Source: an uncultured Oscillospiraceae bacterium
GTDB taxonomy: Bacteria > Bacillota > Clostridia > Oscillospirales > Oscillospiraceae
Length of the DNA: 5,059 bases
Direction: 5' to 3'
NCBI GenBank assembly: GCA_934630555.1
Contig: CAKTXB010000149.1
Location: 1 to 5,059 of the forward strand
The notes beneath the pieces were generated by a model. The model was not told the DNA's origin. It was given only the letters and a program-made list of their open reading frames with translations, and did not search any database. Of this stretch, positions 4,926 to 5,059 are shown piece by piece (the stretch's first letter is position 1; each line of letters opens with the position of its first letter). Position numbers and translations under genes: made by a program.

Positions 4926-5059
4926 GAAAGCATGAGAGCTTTTCCCGTTCCCTTGTGGGGCAGGATGCCGGGGTCGGCAGGTGGGCGCCCGCCACCGCTT
5001 TTTGCTGGTCGCACCTGCGGTGCGAGGGCACCGGTTTTGCCCCGGTGGCTGTGTCACTG
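4926..5059. other. Non-coding stretch at the right edge with three small GC-rich inverted repeats
   Basis: No reading frame here looks like protein; the translations are rich in Pro, Arg and Gly without family features. Three small hairpins are visible: GGTGG/CCACC (4980-4984 with 4992-4996, extendable with a bulged G), followed on the plus strand by GC and five T residues (4999-5003); TCGCACC/GGTGCGA (5009-5015 with 5019-5025); and CACCGG/CCGGTG (5029-5034 with 5042-5047). The first resembles a weak plus-strand terminator, but no plus-strand gene precedes it in the window. The neighbouring gene to the right is not visible. Confidence 0.5.

Noticed and set aside
4793..5014. A possible 73-residue minus-strand protein upstream of folT
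   Set aside because: It runs through the predicted promoter and leader, overlaps the 5' end of the riboswitch, has no good ribosome binding site and shows no family features.

Overview
The window looks like a piece of a GC-rich Firmicutes chromosome, most likely an anaerobic gut Clostridia of the Oscillospiraceae type. This is inferred from four things: an O2/NO-reducing flavodiiron protein fused to a rubredoxin, a folate ECF transporter under a THF riboswitch, strong AGGAGG ribosome binding sites, and coding DNA rich in G+C with A/T-rich promoter DNA. No phage, transposase, CRISPR array, rRNA or tRNA was seen.

Left half, plus strand (1-2426). The window opens inside a multidomain flavodiiron protein: the end of the flavodoxin domain, then a flavin-reductase domain, then a short rubredoxin. 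Its 5' part, including the expected di-iron domain, lies outside the window. Seventeen bases downstream is pepD, an M20 aminoacyl-histidine (Xaa-His) dipeptidase with all expected metal ligands. The two are probably co-transcribed.

Middle (2427-2740). This 314-base convergent intergenic region codes for no recognisable protein. It is packed with seven consecutive inverted repeats. The first and last are near-identical copies of one GC-rich hairpin, 260 bases apart. The last carries a T tract and should terminate the plus-strand transcript; that tract overlaps the stop codon of the convergent folC gene.

Right half, minus strand (about 4900 down to 2741). A promoter candidate at 4875-4902 is followed by a leader holding a tetrahydrofolate (THF) riboswitch (about 4700-4800). 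Next come an anti-Shine-Dalgarno/Shine-Dalgarno hairpin, folT (folate-specific S component of an ECF transporter) and folC (folylpolyglutamate synthase). The logic is coherent: FolT imports folate, FolC adds glutamates that retain it, and reduced folate sensed by the leader should shut translation down. The sequence suggests a concrete switch. A segment inside the aptamer (4753-4761) is complementary to the anti-Shine-Dalgarno strand (4650-4658), so a folded aptamer would free that strand to block the folT ribosome binding site.

Right edge (4903-5059). This is non-coding as far as can be seen: an A/T-rich block that may support the promoter, then three small GC-rich hairpins whose role is unknown.
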